A stretch of DNA of 31,694 nucleotides from CAG-877 sp963645945 (GTDB lineage: Bacteria > Bacillota_I > Bacilli_A > RF39 > UBA660). A model generated the notes under the pieces. That model had not been told where the DNA came from and ran no database searches. It saw nothing but the letters and a program-made list of their open reading frames with translations. Numbering within the stretch: the stretch's first letter is position 1; each line of letters opens with the position of its first letter. The stretch is from the NCBI GenBank assembly GCA_963645945.1, contig CAVIUA010000021.1, positions 1 to 31,694 of the forward strand. Reading direction: 5' to 3'. Positions 23,066 to 31,300 of the stretch are shown here, piece after piece. Made by a program: the position numbers and the translations under genes.

Positions 23066-25352
23066 ATAAATTAATTTTAACAGCATTAGTAGTATATCTA
23101 TTACCCTGACTATCACTTATATGGAACAATACATAATATTCTTTACTAGTATCTAAATCCCTAAATTCAAGTTCAAATTTTTTAGATAAATCAAATTCAT
23201 ATCCATCCATAGAACTAGAACTTTCCCAATCAGTAATATAATTACCAGCACTATCAAATATTTTATAAGAAAAATTCCATAATTGTACAGATTTAAAATC
23301 CTTAAGTTCATAATTCAATTTAGGAGCAAATACTTCATCTCCAGAAATCATAGGAACAACAGAAGAAATATATCCTTTAGGATGATCATCATCTACAATA
23401 AATTCAATATATGCTGATTTCATCACATAATTATCTGAAATACTATTTCCCCAATTTTGTAATATTGAAGGAATAGAATACTTAACATATCCTTTTCCTT
23501 TTTCAGACTCTAATACAGTTAAATAAACAGAATCAGTATCATCAGATGCAACTAAACCTTTTTTAGAAACAGTTGTACTAAAAGTATTACCAGAAACCTC
23601 TACATCAGTTCCCTTATATTTAGGAATATAATAACCATTATCTGCTTTTTCAAAAATAACATAACTTGCTGAACTATAGTTCTTTGAAACCTCACTAGGA
23701 ACAGTAACACTAACTACATTATCTTTTTTTACTTCTGGAACATTTTCAGACAATCTCCAATTACTTGTACTATTACCAGTAAGTTTATTAGCAAAATTAG
23801 AAATGAAATTAGTATATTCTTCAGCAAAATCAAATTGTTTATATATATTTATCATTTTATCAATAGAATCCTTATTTTCATAAGGAAAATATATTGATAT
23901 ACCATTAGTATTTTCCAAATCAGTAGTTTGATATACAACGAAATCACTAATTTCATTTTTTAAATCATTAATTTTAGAAGAATAATTACTAGGCATTTTA
24001 TCTGCTAAATCATATAAATCAACTAAATCATAAACATCATTAGCACTAACTTTACCAAATGCTTTAGCAGAATGTCTTGAACGAGAAACACTAGAAAATT
24101 CAATTGATAAATTATCATCTAAATCTTTAAATAAATCATTAATCTTATCTTCAACAGTAGAAATTTTAGAAAGATCAAGTAAAGATAAAGTTATACCTTT
24201 AGTATTATATACATCAGTATAATATTTTCCATAATAATCAATAATAGCTTCACCCATATCAGTAACATCAGTTTTACTTGTAACTTCTGAAAGGAAAGAA
24301 TAATCCCATCCATAACCAGGCTCAACTTCTTGTGAAGCAAGCATATATTTAGCATAATCAGATAATGTAGAAGCAACTTCAATACTTGACATTAAACAAG
24401 CATCAAAACCAATCATTTCTAATTTTTTACCTTTAAATTTACTATTACTTAACCCTTGTTTAAGTTTAGCTAAAGTTAAAGCACCAATATAATTTTCATC
24501 CTGTCCATAACCATAGATAGGTCCACCACCATGATCCCAAAGTATCAAACTATATTTTGAACTTTTATAATTATTATAAGTATAATCTAAAAATGTAGTT
24601 AAATTATTAGGATTAGTCATACTACTTTTTTCATACTCCTGAACCAATTCCAATCCAGAATTAGTAACCCTAAAAATAGCATTTTTATCATCAGGTATTT
24701 CATCAGTTAACCAGTTTTTAGTTCCACCTGTATAAATTAAAAAATTAACATCATCAAAATCCATTCCAGAAGCTTTTATTTCATCAATATCCAAACTACC
24801 TGCTCCATATTCAGACTCCAAGTTAGAACCAATCATATAAAGCATAATAGTTCTCTTATTAGAAAAAAGTGATGGTAAATCAAAAACAATAGCTAGTATT
24901 ATAACTATAACAACACAAGCACCAAGTATACCAAGCTTATTAAATTTCTTCGTATTATTTCCATTATTATTAAAAGAAGGCATTTGTATATTTAAATTTT
25001 GATTAGCATAATTTTGTCCATATCCATAATTCGTATTCATATTATTCTGATTATAATTATTATTCAAATTACCAGAAAAACCAGTATTTTGATAATTAGA
25101 ATTAGAAAAATTATTATTACTTTGAACATTAGAACCATTAACCATATTATTAGTAGTATAACCATTAGTAGAATTATTTAATTGAACAGAATTATCACTA
25201 AAAACATCACTAAATCCATCATTACCTTTATTACTAGTAATATTTGTATTACTTACAGTAGAACTCATATTATCAGTAGCAATTTTTCCACCACAAAAAG
25301 CACAAAATACACTACCATTTTTATTCTCAGATCCACATCTATTACATCGCAT
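23064..25352 (-). CDS. Membrane-anchored C11 (clostripain-like) cysteine protease with zinc ribbon
   Basis: The N-terminus is a zinc ribbon (C3-x2-C6 ... C17-x2-C20). A 110-residue Asn/Ser/Tyr-rich linker follows (about 25-135), then one membrane helix (140-159). The peptidase domain starts at TIMLYMIGSNLES (168-180) and carries the C11 catalytic His274 (WDHGGG) and Cys319 (GFDACLMS). The C-terminal 250 residues are beta-sandwich-like. Topology would put the zinc ribbon inside and the protease outside the cell. C11 enzymes usually cleave after Arg or Lys and self-process; possible cleavage sites lie around 425-435 (SRSRHSAK). Targets are unknown. AGGTGA lies 7 nt before the ATG. Monocistronic. 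Confidence 0.9.
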   Translation of the reverse strand: MRCNRCGSENKNGSVFCAFCGGKIATDNMSSTVSNTNITSNKGNDGFSDVFSDNSVQLNNSTNGYTTNNMVNGSNVQSNNNFSNSNYQNTGFSGNLNNNYNQNNMNTNYGYGQNYANQNLNIQMPSFNNNGNNTKKFNKLGILGACVVIVIILAIVFDLPSLFSNKRTIMLYMIGSNLESEYGAGSLDIDEIKASGMDFDDVNFLIYTGGTKNWLTDEIPDDKNAIFRVTNSGLELVQEYEKSSMTNPNNLTTFLDYTYNNYKSSKYSLILWDHGGGPIYGYGQDENYIGALTLAKLKQGLSNSKFKGKKLEMIGFDACLMSSIEVASTLSDYAKYMLASQEVEPGYGWDYSFLSEVTSKTDVTDMGEAIIDYYGKYYTDVYNTKGITLSLLDLSKISTVEDKINDLFKDLDDNLSIEFSSVSRSRHSAKAFGKVSANDVYDLVDLYDLADKMPSNYSSKINDLKNEISDFVVYQTTDLENTNGISIYFPYENKDSIDKMINIYKQFDFAEEYTNFISNFANKLTGNSTSNWRLSENVPEVKKDNVVSVTVPSEVSKNYSSASYVIFEKADNGYYIPKYKGTDVEVSGNTFSTTVSKKGLVASDDTDSVYLTVLESEKGKGYVKYSIPSILQNWGNSISDNYVMKSAYIEFIVDDDHPKGYISSVVPMISGDEVFAPKLNYELKDFKSVQLWNFSYKIFDSAGNYITDWESSSSMDGYEFDLSKKFELEFRDLDTSKEYYVLFHISDSQGNRYTTNAVKINL

Positions 25353-25381
25353 TCAATTCACCTACTTTATTATCTAATACT

Positions 25382-25390
25382 ATAATATCA
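25382..25390 (-). promoter_or_regulatory. Probable extended -10 promoter for the C11 protease gene
   Basis: Minus-strand TGATATTAT fits TGnTATNAT, with T-rich DNA containing TTGTTT upstream. It lies about 30 nt before the start codon, after the spoVA terminator. Confidence 0.4.
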
Positions 25391-25412
25391 TATTTTTTTT
25401 ATAAACAAAAAC

Positions 25413-25447
25413 AAAAAAAGATAACTATTCAAAAAAATAATTAATCT
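25413..25447 (-). terminator. Terminator of the spoVA operon
   Basis: Imperfect stem (AGATAACTATT 25419-25429 with AATAATTAATCT 25436-25447; one wobble, one bulge), followed on the minus strand by seven T. It overlaps the spoVAE stop codon. Confidence 0.65.
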
Positions 25448-25791
25448 CTTGGTTTAAAAATAAGAGCAAATATAAATGAAAATATAATAGCCGAAGTAAT
25501 ACCAGTAGCTGTTAAATCAAACATTCCCATTAAAATACCAACTAGTCCTTGACTATTAGCTTTAGCTAAAGCTCCATGAATTAAGGAATGACCAAAACTA
25601 GTAATTGGAACTAAAGCACCAGCACCAACCTTTTTAATTATACTATCATACAAACTAAAACAATCTAAAAATGCGCCAAACACTACCAAAATACTTGTAA
25701 TATGTCCTGGTGTCAATTTACTATTATCCAGAATAATCTGTGAAATCATACAAATAAATCCACAAAATAAAAACGAATTAATAAGTAACAA
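25441..25791 (-). CDS. spoVAE: Stage V sporulation protein AE (SpoVAEB-like)
   Basis: Small hydrophobic protein (116 aa) with about four membrane segments, part of the SpoVA channel that moves dipicolinic acid into the forespore and releases it on germination. The conserved block GAGALVPITSFGHSLIHGA (57-75) resembles the LLIPITGFAHSMTSAA block of SpoVAC encoded two genes upstream; the two families are related. It starts at TTG directly after the SpoVAD stop, with GGAG 9 nt before it inside spoVAD. Length fits SpoVAEB. The SpoVAEA piece found in Bacillus is not present next to it. Confidence 0.92.
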   Translation of the reverse strand: MLLINSFLFCGFICMISQIILDNSKLTPGHITSILVVFGAFLDCFSLYDSIIKKVGAGALVPITSFGHSLIHGALAKANSQGLVGILMGMFDLTATGITSAIIFSFIFALIFKPRD

Positions 25792-26784
25792 CTACACCAA
25801 CTCCAAACTAATAGCGTGAGCAATAGAATTAATATTTTCTTTTTGATACAAAAGTGTTGGAGAAAATAAAGCACCAGTTGCAACCAATAAAACTCTTTTT
25901 ATTTTTTTGCGCTTTAATTGATTATAAACATATCCATAATTAACAAGAGCACAACAAACAGGACCAGAACCACCCGCTAAAACCTCTTTTTGATTTTCTA
26001 AATCATACAATAAAACCCCACAATCATTATAATTATCATTTAAATCTAAATTTTCTTTAGTGAACATATAGTCTTTAACAATATCTTTACCATAACGTCC
26101 TAAGTCTCCAGTTAAAATTAAATCATAATACTGAGGGTCTCTACCAGTTTCTTCAAAATGTCTTTTTAAAGTATCAATTGCACTAGGTGCCATTACTCTA
26201 CCCATGTCATTAGGATTATTTTCTTCCATATCAATTATTTTTCCAAACGTAGCTGATTCTACTCGTACCTCACTTTTTTCATTTGTAAGTAATATAGAAG
26301 CAGCTCCTGTTGCTGTAAAAGTTGCACTTCTAGGTTTAGGTGCACCATATTCAGTAGGATTTCTAAATTGTTTTTCACTACTCATATTATGAGAAGATAC
26401 AACACATAAAGCATTATTAACTTGTTTACTCTCAATAAAATTAGAAGCTATTATCATTTCTAAAACACAACTACTACAAGCTCCATAAACGCCTATAAAA
26501 CCCTTTCCATAATCAACTGTTCCATAAGTAGAAGCCGTAATTTGATTAAGTAAGTCACCTGCTAGTACTAAGTCAAATTCTTTTTTCAATACTCCAGATT
26601 TTTTTACCATTAAACTCAAACAATCTTTAACTAATTTTATTTCTGCCTTTTCCCAAGAATCTTCACCAAAATACAAATCATTATAAGTCTTATCAAAATA
26701 TTTTCTTAAAGGCCCTTTTTTCTCATATGGTCCAGCAACAGTAGACGTTTCTTTTATATAAACGTTTTCATATTTAAATGTCAT
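25792..26784 (-). CDS. spoVAD: Stage V sporulation protein AD
   Basis: Peripheral SpoVA subunit (330 aa) with a thiolase-like fold that binds dipicolinic acid and works with the SpoVAC and SpoVAE membrane proteins. Visible family features are the GVYGACSSCVLEMIIAS segment (about 78-94), SSHNMSSEKQFRNPTEYG and the C-terminal LVATGALFSPTLLYQKE. Length is normal. It overlaps spoVAC by ATGA and has a strong GGAGGTGG ribosome site just before its ATG, so the subunits should be made in step. Expression is expected in the forespore late in sporulation. Confidence 0.97.
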   Translation of the reverse strand: MTFKYENVYIKETSTVAGPYEKKGPLRKYFDKTYNDLYFGEDSWEKAEIKLVKDCLSLMVKKSGVLKKEFDLVLAGDLLNQITASTYGTVDYGKGFIGVYGACSSCVLEMIIASNFIESKQVNNALCVVSSHNMSSEKQFRNPTEYGAPKPRSATFTATGAASILLTNEKSEVRVESATFGKIIDMEENNPNDMGRVMAPSAIDTLKRHFEETGRDPQYYDLILTGDLGRYGKDIVKDYMFTKENLDLNDNYNDCGVLLYDLENQKEVLAGGSGPVCCALVNYGYVYNQLKRKKIKRVLLVATGALFSPTLLYQKENINSIAHAISLELV

Positions 26785-27224
26785 GATCCACCTCCTATAA
26801 GAAATCTAATCATTCCAAAAAAACAAGCTGAAACTATTCCATATAAAATAACTGATCCAGCTAATTTAAATATATTAGAACCCAGTCCATATATTGGACA
26901 TTCTTTTCTATAATCAAGTGCTGCACTAGTCATAGAATGTGCAAATCCCGTAATAGGTATTAATAATCCAGCCTTAAATTTTGTAACTAACTTATCAAAA
27001 AAACCTAAAGCTGTAGATAAACTCGCTACAAATATCATAATAATAATCATATACGTAGAAGCATCAGTTCTAGATATATGAGAAAAGAAACATAGTCCCT
27101 CAATTATCGCTTCACCCAGTAAACCAACAATACCACCCACAATAAAAGCTGTAATTGCATTTCCTACTCTGTTTTCTTCTGCTTTATGCATATCAGCAAT
27201 TTTTTTATAACTTTTTTTATCCAT
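26781..27224 (-). CDS. spoVAC: Stage V sporulation protein AC
   Basis: Integral membrane protein (147 aa) with about four helices. SpoVAC is considered the pore-forming, mechanosensitive part of the dipicolinic acid channel. Family hallmarks are the charged start with a KADMHKAEENR-like block (here IADMHKAEENRVGNAITAF), the KAGLLIPITGFAHSMTSAALDYRKE segment (split across about 96-120) and a GLGSNIFKLAGSVILYG end. The ATG at 27224 is preferred because GGTGA lies 5 nt upstream; a GTG three codons earlier lacks such a site. First gene of a three-gene operon; the spoVAA and spoVAB genes found upstream in Bacillus are absent. Confidence 0.95.
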   Translation of the reverse strand: MDKKSYKKIADMHKAEENRVGNAITAFIVGGIVGLLGEAIIEGLCFFSHISRTDASTYMIIIMIFVASLSTALGFFDKLVTKFKAGLLIPITGFAHSMTSAALDYRKECPIYGLGSNIFKLAGSVILYGIVSACFFGMIRFLIGGGS

Positions 27225-27239
27225 ATTCTTCACCAGTAA

Positions 27240-27268
27240 TATTTTTACCAGTAATTAAAAATTAATAC
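27240..27268 (-). promoter_or_regulatory. Possible sigma-F/G-type promoter for spoVA
   Basis: Minus-strand GGTAAAAATA (27240-27249) fits the published sigma-F -10 consensus GGNNANAHTR at every position. GTATT (27264-27268) matches the -35 GYATA at four of five, spacer 14 bp. A caution is that the start would fall almost on the ribosome site. The region also contains a short direct repeat, ATTACTGGT. Confidence 0.35.
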
Positions 27269-27295
27269 AAAAAAACTCAAGATTTCTCTTAAGTT
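27269..27295 (-). terminator. Terminator of the spoIIA-like operon
   Basis: A 9-bp stem with one wobble (AACTCAAGA 27274-27282 with TCTTAAGTT 27287-27295), 4-nt loop, then seven T on the minus strand. It separates the sigma factor gene from spoVAC. Confidence 0.8.
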
Positions 27296-27933
27296 AATAA
27301 ATTACATCTTAATTTTTCTAATATTTTACCTTCTTTTCTAGAAACTTGTACTTGACTAATACCAAGCTCACGACTAGCTTCACTTTGAGTCATATCATCA
27401 AAATATCTAGCAACAATTAAATTTTTTTCTTCTACCGGCAATTTTGAAATTTCTGTTTTTAAATCTAAAACTCTAGGATCTGTATTTCTATCATATGAAG
27501 CAACAGAATTATAAAGTTCAGTCGCATCATCTTCAAAACTATAATCTAAACTTTTAACATCCAAAGCCGCGACTCTAGCTTCTTCTATTTTTTCTTCATC
27601 AACCTCTAAAAATAAAGAAATCTCCGTAGTACTTGGCTCTCTACCAAGTTTTTGACTCATATGTTCCCTAACTTTTTCAATACTTTGATTAAGTTTAATT
27701 AAATCTCCAGATACTTTAACAAGTCCCGATTCTCTTATATATTTTTTAACCTCACCTAATACATAATAATAGGCATAAGTTGAAAACTTAGTACCTTGAC
27801 TACTATCAAAATTATGATACGCATTAATTAGTCCGATCATTCCCACTTGATACAAATCATCTCTATCAAAATAATTTATATATCTTTGAATAATACCATA
27901 TACTAAACCCTCATAATTTAGTAACTCTTCCAT
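27289..27933 (-). CDS. sigF: Sporulation-type RNA polymerase sigma factor (SigF/SigG/SigB family)
   Basis: Sigma-70 family factor (214 aa). Region 2 is clear (DRDDLYQVGMIGLINAYHNFD, FSTYAYYYVLGEVKKYIR), followed by region 3 (VKVS, REHMSQKLGREPSTTEIS) and region 4 (LPVEEKNLIVARYFDDMTQ and helix-turn-helix SREL-GISQVQVSRKEGKIL). This pattern is that of forespore sigma-F. Position after a SpoIIAA-like gene and before spoVA supports SigF. Compared with Bacillus SigF (about 255 aa), roughly 35-40 N-terminal residues before the LVxxxxQR block are missing. ATG 27933 is preferred for its AAAGGG site; a TTG at 27948 overlaps the upstream gene. No SpoIIAB gene lies before it, so control must differ or act in trans. 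SigG cannot be excluded. Confidence 0.85.
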   Translation of the reverse strand: MEELLNYEGLVYGIIQRYINYFDRDDLYQVGMIGLINAYHNFDSSQGTKFSTYAYYYVLGEVKKYIRESGLVKVSGDLIKLNQSIEKVREHMSQKLGREPSTTEISLFLEVDEEKIEEARVAALDVKSLDYSFEDDATELYNSVASYDRNTDPRVLDLKTEISKLPVEEKNLIVARYFDDMTQSEASRELGISQVQVSRKEGKILEKLRCNLLT

Positions 27934-27944
27934 ATTTCCCTTTC

Positions 27945-28274
27945 TCAAATACTAAAACATTTTAAAGCCTCTATCTCATCGTTTACATAAAATAATCTAT
28001 TATCTTTAATCTTATTAAATATAAATTTAATACCATAAATTACTACTTTTCCACAATTTAAAAATATTTCAATAATTTTTCTTTGTAATTCACTAAATAC
28101 ATTTTCATCAATATTATCAACATTTTTAAAATCAAACACAAAAAAATGCATACCCTGATTATACAGCAAATAATCTACTCCCTCATTAAACTTTTCAAAA
28201 GTATTACTAGTTAAGTCTCCTTCAAGTTTTACTACTGTTAATCCTTTAACAACACCGACATCCATTTCTAACAT
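27945..28274 (-). CDS. SpoIIAA-like STAS-domain protein lacking the phospho-acceptor serine
   Basis: Single STAS domain (109 aa), the fold of anti-anti-sigma factor SpoIIAA. The strand-turn FDFKNVDNID (47-56) aligns cleanly with the family's DLxxVxFMD segment. The following residues are Glu57-Asn58-Val59 where SpoIIAA has Ser58-Ser59-Gly60; Ser58 is the residue SpoIIAB phosphorylates. No other Ser is at that turn. Phosphorylation-based switching is therefore not expected at this site; Glu could mimic the phosphorylated state. The gene is first in the operon, behind Spo0A-box-like sites, with GGTGGAG before the ATG, and ends 11 nt before the sigma factor start. Gene order is the strongest support for the spoIIA assignment. 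Confidence 0.8.
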   Translation of the reverse strand: MLEMDVGVVKGLTVVKLEGDLTSNTFEKFNEGVDYLLYNQGMHFFVFDFKNVDNIDENVFSELQRKIIEIFLNCGKVVIYGIKFIFNKIKDNRLFYVNDEIEALKCFSI

Positions 28275-28291
28275 GACTCCACCTCTCTACT

Positions 28292-28369
28292 ATAATATAA
28301 GTAAAAAAATAGAATTAATCTACAAATTCGACAGAACATTTCAAAATATTCGTTCGACAAATTTTGACA
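28292..28369 (-). promoter_or_regulatory. Spo0A-dependent-like promoter of the spoIIA-like operon
   Basis: On the minus strand, two exact Spo0A boxes TGTCGAA lie at 28327-28333 and 28353-28359, and TGTCAAA (one mismatch) lies at 28363-28369. A -10 of TATATT (28294-28299) or TATTAT (28292-28297) follows. The -35 position (28317-28322) reads TAGATT, poor on its own, and the nearest box sits 5 bp upstream of it. This resembles activator-dependent Spo0A promoters. No sigma-H consensus was seen. Confidence 0.7.
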
Positions 28370-28394
28370 AAAAAAAGGAAAGATTTCTCTTTCC
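28369..28394 (-). terminator. Terminator of the VWA protein gene
   Basis: A 7-bp perfect stem (GGAAAGA 28377-28383 with TCTTTCC 28388-28394), 4-nt loop, then eight T on the minus strand, 4 nt past the stop codon. Confidence 0.85.
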
Positions 28395-28397
28395 AAA

Positions 28398-31300
28398 TCA
28401 ATTAGTATCAACAACATAAGGATTTGTCATACTACCATCTCCTGATACATATGAAGTACCAGAAGCTAATGATATAGCAGGTCTAACACCATAATTTTTA
28501 TAAGCATAATTATAACTTAAATAACCATTAGAAGCAATAAATCTAACATCCGCAACATCTGGTCCATAATAATTAGGTGTCATAGTCCAATAAGCACTAC
28601 CAGTTACTCTAGCTAAACTACCTCCTAATAAATTCAACTCATTTGAACTAATTAACGCAACAGGATATTTAAGTTTTGCATAACTATTTGATACACTAAA
28701 ATTATTAGTTGTAGCCGTACATAATAAATCAGTACTTAATGTATTACCATTAAACATAAAATTATCACTCATAGTTGCTTTACTGAGATTCCATCCACCA
28801 TAATCAGATACAGCTCTGTCATTACAATACGTTGAATCTTCCAAATATGACTCATAAGAAAGTAAATAATGTTCATACCAAGCATCAACTGCTTTCTTAA
28901 TAGTAGAATCACTTAAATTAGTACTAGCATAAGTAAAAGATAATACAGCATCACCAATTATATTACCAGAAGATAAAGTAATATAATACATATACTTATC
29001 ATCAATATTATGTATATAATAAACATTTTCACATTCATTACCAGAATTCAAACAAGTATAATGATAACTACCTAAAGTAGTTTTATTTGTACTATCTAAA
29101 TAATTCCATAAACTAACAGTCCCATCAGATAACGTATATTTACCATTAGAATAAGAAACATTAAACCCAAACATAATTTCAGTTGAAGAAGAAATATAAT
29201 TATAAGCGGTCTTACTAGTAGATGTAACATACATAACCTCTGTATTTTCACCATCAGACTCAAAAACATACTTTCCAACAAGTTCACTATAATTACTAGT
29301 CCAAGTAGTAGGATCTATAGAAGAAGAATTAACAGGAGAAAAAGAACCAGAATTCTCTGTATAACTATCACTGTAATAAATAGTGTTATTAGACTTATAT
29401 GTATTCAAACTAGTACCAGAGGTAAGTTCAATATAATACATAACATCATCAACAACATCAACAACATAAAATACCTTTAAAGCAACACTAGAACTAGAAG
29501 TAGTTCTAAAAGTATACTTACCCTTTGCACTAGAAGTAGATGATACTTTAGAAGGATTAGTTAAACTATATTTTTTAGTAGAAGAATTATATGAATATGA
29601 ACTAGCAAAATAATATGAAGTAGAAATAGAAGCAGACTTTAAAACAGTATTTTTAGAAATAGTAGTCTTTTCAGTATTATAACCATCAGTATACATATAA
29701 CCTACATAAACAGGAGAATTATAAGAAGCATTATAAACCATTGTACCAAATTGTGAATAATGAGAATTACTATTTATTTCAAAAGCATATGCTTCAGTAT
29801 CAGAATTATATGATTCAACATAATACAAAGTACTACAAGTACCAGTTGAACTACTAGAAAGACAAGTATATTTACCAATTATATTTTGATAATTAGAAGA
29901 TGACCAAATTTCATTACTAAGTGTACCAGATAATTTAAATAACTTAGTAGAAGAATTATATTCATAATTAGTTCCATAATAATAATTAGAAGATAAAGTA
30001 ACAGAACTTCTACTATTATAACCAACATGATTACTTCTATCTGTACCACAACTACCATTTGCATCTGGCTCTCCATTATAAAGCATTCTAACTCCACCAG
30101 TATCAGTAGTTCTAATCATTTGCCAACACATACCAGCAAATACAACATTATTTTTATTTAAAATAGCACTCTCTTCATCATCAGTTTCACCATGATAATA
30201 GTAAATAGTACTTGAACCAGTTCCAGAAATAGAATCTTGATGCTTTCCAGTATATGTAGTTCCAAAAGTTCCATAAGTAGCTTCATTTTGCAAAACTTTA
30301 TAAAGAGTAACAGATTCCTCTACAGTACCTGAAGATGTTTTAGAAATAGAAAGTTTAGACCAAGTTGCTTTAAATGTAATGTTTTTTTCAGGCATAATAA
30401 ATTTATCATCATTTATAAAGTCAACAGTATCATCAACAATTTCCCATCCTTTAAACTGATATCCTAAACATGTAGGAACAGTATCTGGTAAAGTAACAGT
30501 ATCAAAAACATAATATTTACTTGAAACAGGCATATTAGAAACAGTACAAGTAGAAGGAACATTATCTTCATAATTAACAGTATAATAATTAGATAAAATA
30601 GGAGTTAACGTAGAAGTAACATCTTCATCAGTTTTATCTATACTAGAAGTAACATTCAAAGAAGTATTAGTTTCATATAAATTCATAACAGATAAATAAT
30701 TATCCTTTAAGCTAATATCAATACTTAACATATCATTACTACCAGAATCATAATTATTAATATTCCAAATAATTTTATCATTACTTATACTAGCATTATC
30801 ATTACTAACACTATCAATATTAAAATAAACAGTATTAATTATATCCTCTATTTTAAAATTATCATAAGATAAAGTACCAAACATAGCTCTATGTAATATA
30901 TCTTTAATATTATTAATATTACTAAGATATTGTTTATCACTAATTTTTTTAACAGAATCTAAAACATCTTCACCCATATCATATTGTATAGCTGTAAAAT
31001 TCAAGTATGAATATTTATTTTTTAAATACTCATATTCAACTACTTCATTAGGAGTATCCTCCGTAGGATTACCATCAGTTAAAAATACTACAGAAACTTT
31101 TTTATTACTATCATATGTATAAGATGATAATTCTTCATCTACTTTAACTAAGGCTTGATAATAATTTGTTTCCCCTGATGCTCCAATATTTTTAACTAAA
31201 GAAGATAAAGTAGAAAAATCACTTGAAAAATCAGATAATATTGTTGCAGTATTATTAAAACTAATTAATGAAACTCTATTGACTCTTGGATCTTCTTTCA

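Noticed and set aside
27900..27960. A SpoIIAB gene hidden in another frame
   Set aside because: Only 11 nt separate the STAS stop and the sigma start; the long frames in the area are accounted for by these two genes.
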